64,000 nt of DNA from Cyanobacterium stanieri PCC 7202 (GTDB lineage: Bacteria; Cyanobacteriota; Cyanobacteriia; Cyanobacteriales; Cyanobacteriaceae): contig CP003940.1 of NCBI GenBank assembly GCA_000317655.1, forward strand, positions 558,001-622,000, read 5' to 3'. Of this stretch, positions 1 to 8,515 are shown in pieces. Position 1 is the first letter of the stretch. Each line of letters begins with the position of its first letter. The notes beneath the pieces are model-generated. The model was not told where the DNA came from. It saw nothing but the letters and a program-made list of their open reading frames with translations, and ran no database searches. The translations under genes and the position numbers were made by a program.

Positions 1-212
1 CTTCTCATACTTGTGTTTCCCTGACAAATAGAGAAAAAGAGGTTTTGGATTTAATTATAAAGGGTTATTCTAATATTCAAATTGCCCAAGAGTTGTACCT
101 TAGTCCGAAAACCATCGAAAAATATGTGGCTAATTTACTAAAAAAAACTGATTCCCAAAATCGCACCGAATTAGTTACTTTTGCTTTTAAAAATAACCTC
201 ACTCATACTTAA
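1..212 (+). CDS. LuxR-family response regulator, C-terminal fragment (cut by window edge)
   Basis: The reading frame is open from the window edge and ends at TAA 210-212. The visible 69 residues form a complete GerE/LuxR helix-turn-helix: LTNREKEVLDLI, then the recognition helix region LSPKTIEKYVANLLKK, then a short basic tail. In this family the DNA-binding domain is C-terminal to a receiver or sensor domain, which would lie outside the window. Its target genes cannot be inferred. The gene converges on the ATP-grasp gene, and the two stop codons overlap in a shared TTAA (209-212). The family is secure; the specific regulator is not identified. Confidence 0.85.
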   Translation, partial: SHTCVSLTNREKEVLDLIIKGYSNIQIAQELYLSPKTIEKYVANLLKKTDSQNRTELVTFAFKNNLTHT

Positions 213-1729
213 AGGGTTTCAGTATCTAAAACTGTTTCAATGTTTTTGTATATATCCCTCGCTTCTTCGGGAGAGTTGCCTATGCTAGTCAAACCCAATT
301 TACCAAACTCTGATAATGCTCCCATGAGATGAAAAATAGTGCCTGTTTTAGTACTACTATCAAAATGGAGACGGTGTTTGGTGACTATGTCCATTAAATC
401 ATTGGGTAATAAACCATGATAGTTCGGTTTTTGTAAATTATCAGAAGCTATATAATATTTAGCTTTTTCTTCAGGACTATAAAATAATCCATCTTGGTAG
501 TTATAAGTGCCATTTGTTAAAAATTTTAGGGTCATAAAGGGGTGGGTTGTCCCTCCTTTTCTTAGATTAATTTCTATGGCGTATAACGACCATTGATTAT
601 TTTCTTTGACTGCTAAAAAATCGACTCCAAATCTTTCCATTACTCCTTTTGTTGCCAACTCTTTTCCTATTTTTAGCCCTAATTTTTGTAATTCTAATCG
701 ATAATTGTCATGGGCAGGGAATGAGCATCCTAAATAAATTTGTTGTTCTTCACCCCCTAATATTTGGTCATGGGTGGATAAGATTTCTACTTTTCCATGG
801 GGACTAATATAGCCTTGGACACTGGGAGAAAATTTCTCTTTTCCTTCGATAAATTCTTCTACTATTACTCCTAATTCCGAGATGCGATCGCAATATGTTT
901 GCCATGTTTCTCCCTCTCCTTGTACTTTGGCTCTATGGATAATTTGAGCTATTAAATGTTGAGCTTTTGTGAGGGATAAATCTTCAGAAAAAAGGGATTT
1001 TATATTACTAATATCTAATACGGCATTACCTTCCCCAGAAAAACCCTCATTTAGTTTGATTACTACTTTATTAATATGGGGTTTTCGGATCAATAACTGT
1101 GCTGTTTCTTTTATTAATTCGTCCATGGTAAATACTAATTTGCTACCGTCAGGATGTTGTAATTGACATTTAGCAAAAATTTCTCGACTACCACTTTTTG
1201 ATCCCCAGTAGCTTAATTCTGGACTAGCGGCGAGTAAGGGTATATCTAACTTTATTGATAACTCTTCTTCTAAGGGGGTGGAATTGAAACAAACCATATA
1301 ACTTTTGTTTGGTCGCAATGAGTTTTTTATTTTTGTTACTAAACGTGGTCTTTCTAAAATTTTTTGGGTTAGTGGTTTGAGGGAACAATCGTAGGTATTT
1401 AATAACAATAATCTTTCTCTGGCATGGGAGAAGGGAATGCCGGGGAGTAGTTGTAAATAATAATCAACAATTATCGGGGAAAGGGGATGAGCGGTAACAT
1501 AGATAAGTCTTGTATGGGGATTACGTAGGCGAATTAAAGAAAATAATTGCCTTTCTTCGTAGTGCAAAAAACCTGCAACTTTTTTACCAACTCTTTGATC
1601 GATGCTGAAGGAGGGAATTACTAATATATCGGTGTCATCTTCGTCTAAAATATCTCTATCTTGCCAACTATGACGCAATTTATCTTGTAATTGCATAAAT
1701 CTTTCTTTTTCCGCCGCCGTAACTGCCAT
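209..1729 (-). CDS. ATP-grasp protein (peptide ligase PGM1-related)
   Basis: A protein of 506 residues. The middle carries an ATP-grasp-like core (KVVIKLNEGFSGEGNAVLD, then GVIVEEFIEG, then the late metal-binding segment LYAIEINLRKGGTTHP, where E and N would bind Mg-ATP). The layout matches the cyanobacterial 'peptide ligase PGM1-related' family, whose members join a carboxylate to an amine using ATP; the actual substrate is unknown. I chose ATG 1729 because GGAG lies 7 nt upstream and the start then falls 4 nt after the creatininase stop, as in a coupled operon. The longer ORF from 1771 would overlap that gene. Pairing with a creatininase-type amidohydrolase suggests both act on one small amide or peptide metabolite (inference). 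Confidence 0.75.
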   Translation of the reverse strand: MAVTAAEKERFMQLQDKLRHSWQDRDILDEDDTDILVIPSFSIDQRVGKKVAGFLHYEERQLFSLIRLRNPHTRLIYVTAHPLSPIIVDYYLQLLPGIPFSHARERLLLLNTYDCSLKPLTQKILERPRLVTKIKNSLRPNKSYMVCFNSTPLEEELSIKLDIPLLAASPELSYWGSKSGSREIFAKCQLQHPDGSKLVFTMDELIKETAQLLIRKPHINKVVIKLNEGFSGEGNAVLDISNIKSLFSEDLSLTKAQHLIAQIIHRAKVQGEGETWQTYCDRISELGVIVEEFIEGKEKFSPSVQGYISPHGKVEILSTHDQILGGEEQQIYLGCSFPAHDNYRLELQKLGLKIGKELATKGVMERFGVDFLAVKENNQWSLYAIEINLRKGGTTHPFMTLKFLTNGTYNYQDGLFYSPEEKAKYYIASDNLQKPNYHGLLPNDLMDIVTKHRLHFDSSTKTGTIFHLMGALSEFGKLGLTSIGNSPEEARDIYKNIETVLDTETL

Positions 1730-1733
1730 TTTC

Positions 1734-2537
1734 CTACTCCACTGATGTTGAATATTTATATATATCCTCAATTAATCTGATCCAACCATTGGTAAGAGAT
1801 GCTAAAATGCGATCGCCCTTTTCCCTAGTTGCCACCGTAGCATCACCAATCACCCCACTTGTGCTTAACTCCTTCGTCACCCATGGGAAAGGTAAACGCC
1901 CCTCAAGGGATAACAAACTATCCCCCGCCAAATCCTTGGCATATTCTTTTACCGCCAACTCCATTTTTACCTGATGGGGTAAAAGAGATAACATTAAACT
2001 CGTTTCCGCATCTCCTGCATGGATACCCTCCTTTCCTTCCTTCTCACTCATCAAATCCTTTGTAATGTGAGGTACACGCCAAGTAAAAAAAGGAAACACT
2101 AAAAAATCATTATGCTCTTGATGCAAATCACGGCTGATAATATCTAATATGTGAGGTTGCCCACCGTGGGAATTCATCAAAACCAACTTACGAAACCCTG
2201 CCCGATAAATGCTCTCAGCCGTTTCTCTTAATACCCTTAATAAAGTTTCTGCACTTAGGCTAATGGTACCGGGAAAATCTAAATGTTCGTTAGACTTTCC
2301 ATAATAAAGGGTGGGTAAAGCATAGGCAGGAATTTCTGGGGCTAAACCCTCCAAAGCCCTGCCCAATACCCCCTGACTGATGGCAGAATCCACCACGAGG
2401 GGGAGATGATGCCCATGTTGTTCGATTGCCCCAATGGGTTGGATGATAACGACATTTTCTTTATTGGGCATTTTTTCGATTTCTTGCCATGTTAAATAAG
2501 CAAAAAAACGCTCTGGGGGAATAAAACCGTGAATCAT
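1734..2537 (-). CDS. Creatininase-family amidohydrolase
   Basis: A protein of 267 residues from ATG 2537. Family metal-site motifs are visible: QPIGAIEQHGHHLPL followed by VVDSAIS near the N-terminus, then YGKSNEHLDFPGTISL, then LMNSHGGQ and HAGDAETSL, which supply the usual Glu/His/Asp ligands for two divalent metals. The family hydrolyses cyclic or linear amides (creatinine, formamides in deazaflavin and riboflavin routes), so the substrate is open. A longer start at 2573 is possible, but those 12 codons lie in a GGGAATA-type tandem repeat and are unlikely to be coding. It is the first gene of a two-gene unit with the ATP-grasp ligase. Confidence 0.8.
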   Translation of the reverse strand: MIHGFIPPERFFAYLTWQEIEKMPNKENVVIIQPIGAIEQHGHHLPLVVDSAISQGVLGRALEGLAPEIPAYALPTLYYGKSNEHLDFPGTISLSAETLLRVLRETAESIYRAGFRKLVLMNSHGGQPHILDIISRDLHQEHNDFLVFPFFTWRVPHITKDLMSEKEGKEGIHAGDAETSLMLSLLPHQVKMELAVKEYAKDLAGDSLLSLEGRLPFPWVTKELSTSGVIGDATVATREKGDRILASLTNGWIRLIEDIYKYSTSVE

Positions 2538-2547
2538 AATATTATTA

Positions 2548-2575
2548 GGGAATAGGGAACAGGGAATGGGCAATG
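2548..2575. repeat. 7-nt tandem repeat tract (GGGAATA type)
   Basis: Four tandem heptads (gggaata, gggaaca, gggaatg, ggcaatg) lie in the gap upstream of the creatininase gene. They resemble the short tandemly repeated repetitive (STRR) sequences known from cyanobacterial intergenic DNA. Related tracts occur inside the repeat at 3074-3260 and at 61195-61229. Confidence 0.6.
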
Positions 2576-2626
2576 GTTGTGCTACTATAATTATTCATTA
2601 TCCATTCTCAATTATCAATTATTATT

Positions 2627-3076
2627 GTGAACTACTGGTTAATGAAATCTGAGCCTAGCGCTTATGGTATTGACGACTTACAAAGAGAAAAAACTACCAT
2701 CTGGGATGGGGTAAGAAATTATCAAGCCCGTAATATCCTTGGGGAAATGAAAAAAGGGGATTTAGCTTTTTTTTATCATTCTAATTGTAAACCCCCTGCG
2801 ATCGTTGGTTTAATGGAAATAGTTGAAACCAGTATAGTTGATCCTACCCAGTTCGATCGCACTTCACCCTATTTTGACCCCAAAGCAACTCCCGAAAAAC
2901 CCCGTTGGCATACTGTCAAAGTAAAATTTCGAGAAAAATTTGCTCAATCTTTATCCCTAGAAATTCTCAAGAAAAATTTTAATCCTGAAGATTTTTTAGT
3001 AGTAAAAAAAGGTAATCGTTTATCAGTTATGCCTGTAAATAATGCCGTTGCCAAAGCAATTATTGATTTAATATAA
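2627..3076 (+). CDS. EVE-domain (PUA-like) protein
   Basis: A protein of 149 residues that starts at GTG 2627. The N-terminus MNYWLMKSEPSAYGIDDL and the following IWDGVRNYQARN and GDLAFFYHS segments are hallmarks of EVE/thymocyte nuclear protein 1 domains, and the length is that of a single domain. The fold belongs to the PUA superfamily and is thought to bind modified bases in DNA or RNA; the physiological role in bacteria is not settled. It is divergent from the creatininase gene. Its stop codon TAA (3074-3076) forms the first three bases of a MITE-like inverted repeat. Confidence 0.9.
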   Translation: MNYWLMKSEPSAYGIDDLQREKTTIWDGVRNYQARNILGEMKKGDLAFFYHSNCKPPAIVGLMEIVETSIVDPTQFDRTSPYFDPKATPEKPRWHTVKVKFREKFAQSLSLEILKKNFNPEDFLVVKKGNRLSVMPVNNAVAKAIIDLI

Positions 3077-3260
3077 CCTGAGTTCGGGATAACATTTTCT
3101 AGTTAAGGCAGGCAATAGGGAATAGGCAATGGGCAATAGTGAAGTGAATATTTTTCACCATTTCTAGGTGTTATTTAGCAATTTGAAAACCGCCGTAAAC
3201 TTTTCACCGTCAAGGCTGACACTAAACAATACTCATAATTATTATCCCGAATTGAGGTTA
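3074..3260. repeat. MITE-like element, family 1, copy A
   Basis: The ends are TAACCTGAGTTCGGGATAAC on the left and TTATCCCGAATTGAGGTTA on the right, which are near-perfect inverted repeats of each other. The interior differs from the other four copies and instead holds GGCAATA/GGGAATA heptads (about 3107-3137). There is no ORF. Other copies: 11102-11330, 12316-12538, 28764-29023 and 34179-34420. The left end begins with the TAA stop of the EVE gene. Confidence 0.75.
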
Positions 3261-3318
3261 ATATAACTTCTATTTGACATACACTAATTTAATAGCTATA
3301 TGGAGATAACATTTTATT

Positions 3319-5565
3319 TTACTCCTTTATGTTCAAATTATGTTGAATCATTAAAATGTGAGAAGCTGACTGTTTAGCGTCTTTTTTGCTTCTACCATAG
3401 CCTTCCCCATTAAGAGTTATATTTTGATAATTAAGACTAATAAAACAGCGAAAAAAACTGTCAACTTTGATATATTTATACTCAGGATAATCTATTTGAT
3501 TAGTTTGACAAAAATCATGTAACAAAGAAACATAATCTTTTTCTGAGGGGAGGTGTGTATCAGTTTGCACATTATCACCAGAAGGGGTATTTTCTGTATT
3601 GATAGTATTATTATTATCCTGTTTTACCGAAGATATTTTGACGGGATTAGATGTCAATTCATCATTGAGAAATGCTTTGATATATCCCAAGGCTGATAGT
3701 TGTTTCGCCTTGCTTTTTTTCTGGTTAATGGCAGGTTGCTTAGTGGTAAAACCATCCACATAACAAAAACTATAAAACCCACTTTTATCAGGATGACTTT
3801 CTATCTCAAATTTTACCTCCTGATGGTCTAATTGCGATCGCACCAATAACACCGATACAGCATCAATATTTTCATAGTCAAAAAAACGATTCACCCTAGC
3901 CTCAAACCATAACTTATAAAAATCTTTGGGTTGTAAACTATCAATTCTCTTTTCTACTTCGTCCAAAAACTCATCCGTCAAACCATTCTCATCAATAGTT
4001 TGATGTAACAAATTAGAAAAAGCCTTATCATCCACAATATTATTCTCTCCCCCATCGGTATGGGTATCCGAGAGAATCTGAGCAGGATTCGTAATCAAAT
4101 TACCATTAACATAGGCTTGAATAGCCATTAAAGCAGAATCCTGTTTTACCCTAATCTTTTTGCTATCCTCCGCAAACTCGGAAGTCGTCAAACCGTTGAT
4201 ATAACATCTCCCTTGATAAATTTTTTGCTGAGAATTATATTTGATTTGATAATTAACCGTAATATTTTCAATTTGGGAAGCAATAAATAAGATTGACACC
4301 CCATCAATATTATCCAAATCAAAAAAGTCATTAATTTTTGCCACAAACCACAGTTGATAAAAATCCTTTAAAGATAAATTATCGACTCTTTCTCTTATAT
4401 AACCTAAAATACTTTTAACTCGATGACGATAAATATAATATTCTATAAACTCAGAAAACTCATCATCACTTAAAGTTCTAATTTTCTCCTCAGAAATATC
4501 ATTATACTTTTTAGCAATATCTTCCTTTCTTTTTATACGTAAATGATTAGACTTATTTTCCTTATATAAGCAATGAAAATCATTAATGTAATCAGCAATG
4601 TTTTGTAATTCATCCTTGCTATAAGGAGATGAATTATCCTTAATAAATGCTTTGATAATACGATGGTTTACCAAATCCACAAAACGCCTTAAGGGGCTAG
4701 TAAAATGGCAATAGGTTTCTAGGGCTAAACCAATGTGATAAAGTGGGCAAGGGCTATATATGGCCGGTACGAGACAATGCCCCATTTCCTTAATAGCTTT
4801 TTGAATATCTTGGATACCCACATCCTGAGTACGAAAAAGAGCAGGAATTTTTTCCCTAGCTAATAAATTAGAAATTGTTGTATTAGTTAAAATCATTAAC
4901 TCAGCAATTAGCTGATGAGTATTAACATTATCAGCAATTAAATTACCATCTTCATCGATATATCCATCTTCGGTTAAAACTCCTGAATTTCCCCTTCTTT
5001 TTCCTGCTAATATTTGAGAAATTTGTTGTAACTTTATTAACAATTGATCATGCTGTTGTCGACTAGGATTTTTGAGAATTTTTTCCACTTCTTCATAACT
5101 AAATGCCTTTAAATTTTCAAAAATAGTTTCTCGAATTTCAAAGCCAATAATATTACCTTGATTGTCGATAGTAAAAAAGATGGTTAGTGCAAGGCGCTTT
5201 TTACCTTCCTCCAAGGAACCCAAATTAGTGCTAATGTGAATCGGTAGCATAGGAGTGGGAGGTTTGGTATGATAAAGGGTCATCACCCTTTGTAGGGCCT
5301 CTTGATCAATGGGTGAGTTTTTGGCAATTAATGCCGCTACATCGGTGATACTAACTTGTAACTCAAAATTACCGTCATCCAGTTCAACTAACCAAATACC
5401 ATCGTCTCTGTCAACGGTAGTAGCATCATCAATGGTAATACCAAATACACTGGGGCGCTCTTTAAATATTGTGGAAATATCCCCTGTAACCCCTGTTAAA
5501 TTAATATTAGAAGCCTGATTAATATGTTCAGCACGAAATTTTCTGGGTGTAATGGATGGTTTCAT
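3319..5565 (-). CDS. RNB-family (RNase II/R) ribonuclease with tandem dsRNA-binding-like repeats
   Basis: A protein of 748 residues. Residues 41-56 read FGITIDDATTVDRDDG; Asp46, Asp52, Asp54 and Asp55 match in spacing the four Mg-binding aspartates of RNase II/R. HFTSPLRRFVDLVNHR (287-302) is the second RNB signature, so a 3'-5' exoribonuclease core is expected (about 35-340). There are no obvious cold-shock or S1 domains. Instead, two homologous segments (about 398-492 and 547-640, each with DFY-LWF-A and NIDxVS motifs and a dsRBM-like lysine helix) precede a C-terminal dsRBM-like domain (676-745, ending GRSKKDAKQSASHIL). The cyanobacterial Zam proteins are RNB relatives. I expect a nuclease acting on structured RNA (inference). 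Confidence 0.8.
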   Translation of the reverse strand: MKPSITPRKFRAEHINQASNINLTGVTGDISTIFKERPSVFGITIDDATTVDRDDGIWLVELDDGNFELQVSITDVAALIAKNSPIDQEALQRVMTLYHTKPPTPMLPIHISTNLGSLEEGKKRLALTIFFTIDNQGNIIGFEIRETIFENLKAFSYEEVEKILKNPSRQQHDQLLIKLQQISQILAGKRRGNSGVLTEDGYIDEDGNLIADNVNTHQLIAELMILTNTTISNLLAREKIPALFRTQDVGIQDIQKAIKEMGHCLVPAIYSPCPLYHIGLALETYCHFTSPLRRFVDLVNHRIIKAFIKDNSSPYSKDELQNIADYINDFHCLYKENKSNHLRIKRKEDIAKKYNDISEEKIRTLSDDEFSEFIEYYIYRHRVKSILGYIRERVDNLSLKDFYQLWFVAKINDFFDLDNIDGVSILFIASQIENITVNYQIKYNSQQKIYQGRCYINGLTTSEFAEDSKKIRVKQDSALMAIQAYVNGNLITNPAQILSDTHTDGGENNIVDDKAFSNLLHQTIDENGLTDEFLDEVEKRIDSLQPKDFYKLWFEARVNRFFDYENIDAVSVLLVRSQLDHQEVKFEIESHPDKSGFYSFCYVDGFTTKQPAINQKKSKAKQLSALGYIKAFLNDELTSNPVKISSVKQDNNNTINTENTPSGDNVQTDTHLPSEKDYVSLLHDFCQTNQIDYPEYKYIKVDSFFRCFISLNYQNITLNGEGYGRSKKDAKQSASHILMIQHNLNIKE

Positions 5566-5708
5566 GACCTCGGTTTGATACTACAATTTGGGGGGAAAAA
5601 TAGGCAAGGCAACGTCAATTTAAATTTTATTATCCAATATCGATTTTCAATTATCAATTATTTTATGTATATTTATGATTATAAAAATCAAAATAATCAC
5701 CCCAGACG

Positions 5709-7745
5709 ATGAAGCGTAAACCTTGGCAGAAAATACTTTCTATTCCTTTGACTCTTTTTGTGACTAATCCTGTGATGGCTGTGAATAACCCCCCCCGTAA
5801 TCCTGAACAAATCGAAGAATGTGATATTTTGGTCATTGGTGGAGGTTTGGCAGGGGCAGGGGCTGCCTATGAAGCGTTATTAATGGGTAAAACCGTCTGT
5901 TTGACGGAGATTACTGATTGGGTTGGGGGACAAATTTCTTCTCAAGGTACCTCAGCCCTTGATGAAAGAAGTACCCAAAGACAAGAGTTATTTTTTCCCA
6001 AGGGTTATTTAGAATTTAGGGATCGTATTGGAGATTTTTACGGTAAATTGAATTTGGGTGAATGCTGGGTTAGTGCCTCTTGCTTTTTGCCCAAGGATGC
6101 TGATTATATCCTCGAGACTCAACTGGCCGACGCTGCACGCAGGGGCAATGGTACTCTGAAATGGTTTCCTAATACTGTCATTAAGGATGTACAAGTCGAA
6201 CAGGTGGAAAATGGAGGCACGGGGGAACAAATTGTAAGTGCGATCGCCATTAGCCACGAACCCCAACCCAACACTCCCCCCCTCAATAGTGAACCCCTTT
6301 CGCAAATCATCGAGGACGCTTACAGCTACGAGGATTCCTCCAGACTCAAGAAAACGGTCATTAAATTTGTTCCTCCTCAAAATGAAAAATCAGACCAAAA
6401 AGCCCAATGGATGGTCATAGAAGCCACAGAAACGGGGGAAATTGTGGGTTTAACTGACATACCCTATCGCCTCGGCATTGATCCCCTTTCTCCCTACGAA
6501 CCCTCCTCCTCCAGCCGAACCCCTGACCCATACTGTACTCAGGGCTTTACCTACACCTTTGCCATGGAGAGAACAGAAACCCCCCAACCCCAACCCGAGC
6601 CAGAATTTTATCAACAATACGCCCCCTACTACAGTTATGAGTTGGAAAGACTAGCAGATTTTGATCTTGTTTTTACCTATCGTCGTATTTACAAAGCTCA
6701 ACCTAGCGAGAGAGTAACCTTCCGAGGTATTGGCTTCACCAAACCCACCCCTGGGGATATTTCCATGCAAAACTGGACTTGGGGTAATGATTATCGTCCC
6801 GGTACCTCCATTGATAACCTTGTTTATAGTCGAGATCAACTCCAAGCCACAGGGCAATTACAACCCCATGGCTGGATGGGAGGTTTACGCACCGAAACCC
6901 TCTTTAAAGGGGAACAAAATGCCATCGGTTTTTATCATTGGTTAGTGGCAGGAACTACTGACTCTCAGTTAGGAGACGGAGTAAAAGAGCCTAATCCTTA
7001 TCACATTTTCCTGACTGGTTTTGACTCTCCTATGGGTACTGCCCACGGACTTTCCAAATATCCCTATATCCGAGAAGGAAGAAGAATTATTGGGCGCCCT
7101 AACTATGCTCACCCCAATGGTTTTACTGTCAATGAAGTAGATATTTCTCGGGCAGATTATAATGACGAATATTACAAAGAAACCCTAACCACCGAAGAAT
7201 ATCGTCAACTCAGGGCAATTCTGGCAGGATTAGAAGGGTTTGCGGTAATTAGTGGAGAAACTCCTGCCGAAGAAGCGGCTAAAAGGAGTCGTTCTACTGT
7301 TTATGCCGACTCTGTGGGCATCGGACATTATGCCATTGATTTTCACCCTTGTATGACTGAAAGCCCCCACGAAAAACCGGGTAACACTGAGAGAGAGGGA
7401 GAAAGAAGGGGTCAGGGTCAGGCGTACCCGTTTCAGATTCCTCTTTCTGCCATGATTCCTCAAAAAATTGATAATATGATTGTGGCAGGAAAAAGTATCG
7501 CCACCAGCCATATCGCTGCGGCGGCTTATCGAGTACATTCCTTTGAGTGGTCATCGGGGGCAGCGGCAGGTACTACTGCCGCCATGGCTTTGGATAAAAA
7601 TATTTTGCCCTACGAGTTTACCGAAGGTTTTGCTTTTCGTAATCCCCATCTACAGGAGTTAAAAAGGGTTTTGGAAGGTAATGGTAATCCTACGGCTTTT
7701 CCTAATACTTCTATTTTCAATCAGGATTGGGATGGTTGGCGTTAA
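5709..7745 (+). CDS. Exported FAD-dependent oxidoreductase
   Basis: A protein of 678 residues. Residues 1-25 form a signal peptide (MKRKPWQK, hydrophobic core, PVMA), so a periplasmic or thylakoid-lumen location is likely. Residues 39-53 carry the dinucleotide-binding motif DILVIGGGLAGAGAA, followed by an acidic strand end (CLTE) and WVGGQISSQG. The C-terminal segment DNMIVAGKSIATSHIAAAAYRVH is the typical second FAD-contact region of the FAD_oxidored family. The substrate is unknown. It is divergent from the RNB gene with a 143 bp gap, and no partner gene follows. Confidence 0.8.
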   Translation: MKRKPWQKILSIPLTLFVTNPVMAVNNPPRNPEQIEECDILVIGGGLAGAGAAYEALLMGKTVCLTEITDWVGGQISSQGTSALDERSTQRQELFFPKGYLEFRDRIGDFYGKLNLGECWVSASCFLPKDADYILETQLADAARRGNGTLKWFPNTVIKDVQVEQVENGGTGEQIVSAIAISHEPQPNTPPLNSEPLSQIIEDAYSYEDSSRLKKTVIKFVPPQNEKSDQKAQWMVIEATETGEIVGLTDIPYRLGIDPLSPYEPSSSSRTPDPYCTQGFTYTFAMERTETPQPQPEPEFYQQYAPYYSYELERLADFDLVFTYRRIYKAQPSERVTFRGIGFTKPTPGDISMQNWTWGNDYRPGTSIDNLVYSRDQLQATGQLQPHGWMGGLRTETLFKGEQNAIGFYHWLVAGTTDSQLGDGVKEPNPYHIFLTGFDSPMGTAHGLSKYPYIREGRRIIGRPNYAHPNGFTVNEVDISRADYNDEYYKETLTTEEYRQLRAILAGLEGFAVISGETPAEEAAKRSRSTVYADSVGIGHYAIDFHPCMTESPHEKPGNTEREGERRGQGQAYPFQIPLSAMIPQKIDNMIVAGKSIATSHIAAAAYRVHSFEWSSGAAAGTTAAMALDKNILPYEFTEGFAFRNPHLQELKRVLEGNGNPTAFPNTSIFNQDWDGWR

Positions 7746-7762
7746 TTCGTCCCCAAATCTCC

Positions 7763-7800
7763 TACCCCTCTGTCTTCAGCATCTCCCCTTGAAAGGGGAG
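7763..7800. repeat. Hairpin repeat, family 3, copy 1
   Basis: TACCCCTCTG followed by TCTTCAGCAT and the perfect hairpin CTCCCCTTGAAAGGGGAG. A near-identical copy lies at 39751-39788 and a diverged, inverted one at 42695-42745. The hairpin sits between convergent genes (5709-7745 and 7835-8296) and could also act as a transcription end, although no clear T-run follows. Confidence 0.6.
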
Positions 7801-7834
7801 ACTTTCATTCTAATAATTTATTCCGACTTAGATA

Positions 7835-8296
7835 TTACAAAATAATTAGGCGACATCCTGAAGCGGTGGGGGGTTCGTCAATTTCCCGATATAAAATATC
7901 AATCCACTCGTCTTCTTCAGGAAAGTTTTTGCTTTTTACCACTATTACCCAATATTGTTCGATGTTGAGCTTTTCCCTAATGGCTGACTGTTGTTTCCCT
8001 TTGACATCATAAAAGAGATTTTGCCCTCTGCCTTCGTTATCTAAAAGGGATATGCCCACCCTAATTAATTTACCTTCCTGGTTTTCTAGGGCTATCACTG
8101 CGTCAATGCCGAGGATTTCCCATAGGGTTTCTAAGTCTTCTAAGTCTTGCCTCTGGGATATGGCTTTATCTAAGCGTCGAGGTAGATGATTGACTGCTAT
8201 ATTTAATAATCTTTTGGGGGTGAAATCTGGGGCTCTGAGATCTAACACTTGAATTCTCGATGCGATCGCCCTAAACTTTACACGTAAACTAAACAT
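7835..8296 (-). CDS. Conserved hypothetical protein
   Basis: A protein of 153 residues, soluble, with no signal peptide or membrane segment. It has an N-terminal basic helical part (IASRIQVLDLRAP, PRRLDKAISQRQDLEDLETLWEIL) and a C-terminal alpha/beta part (AVIALENQEGKLIRVGISLL, QYWVIVVKS). I do not recognise a named domain. The ORF has coding-like composition and lies alone between a convergent oxidoreductase gene and a divergent DUF3326 gene. Its function is unknown. Confidence 0.6.
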   Translation of the reverse strand: MFSLRVKFRAIASRIQVLDLRAPDFTPKRLLNIAVNHLPRRLDKAISQRQDLEDLETLWEILGIDAVIALENQEGKLIRVGISLLDNEGRGQNLFYDVKGKQQSAIREKLNIEQYWVIVVKSKNFPEEDEWIDILYREIDEPPTASGCRLIIL

Positions 8297-8331
8297 AGTG
8301 TTTCTCCATTTAATCAGCTATTTTGGACAGT

Positions 8332-8350
8332 ACTAACCCTTGGGGTTAGT
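8332..8350. promoter_or_regulatory. 8-bp perfect inverted repeat between divergent genes
   Basis: ACTAACCC-TTG-GGGTTAGT lies 36 bp upstream of the start of the 7835-8296 gene and 166 bp upstream of the DUF3326 gene. No T-run follows on either strand, so an operator is a possible reading; no known regulator site matches. Confidence 0.3.
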
Positions 8351-8515
8351 TTGTGGCGTTATCAAATCTGATTTTGAAGAAACAATGATAGACCAGTTTT
8401 TTTTGGCATCATTTAGTCCCTAAGTATGATTATAACCAAAAAGCCTTCATCTTAGCAATACAATTTGATCAACCCCACTGTTATAATTTTTAGTTCAACG
8501 GAAATGTCGTGATCA

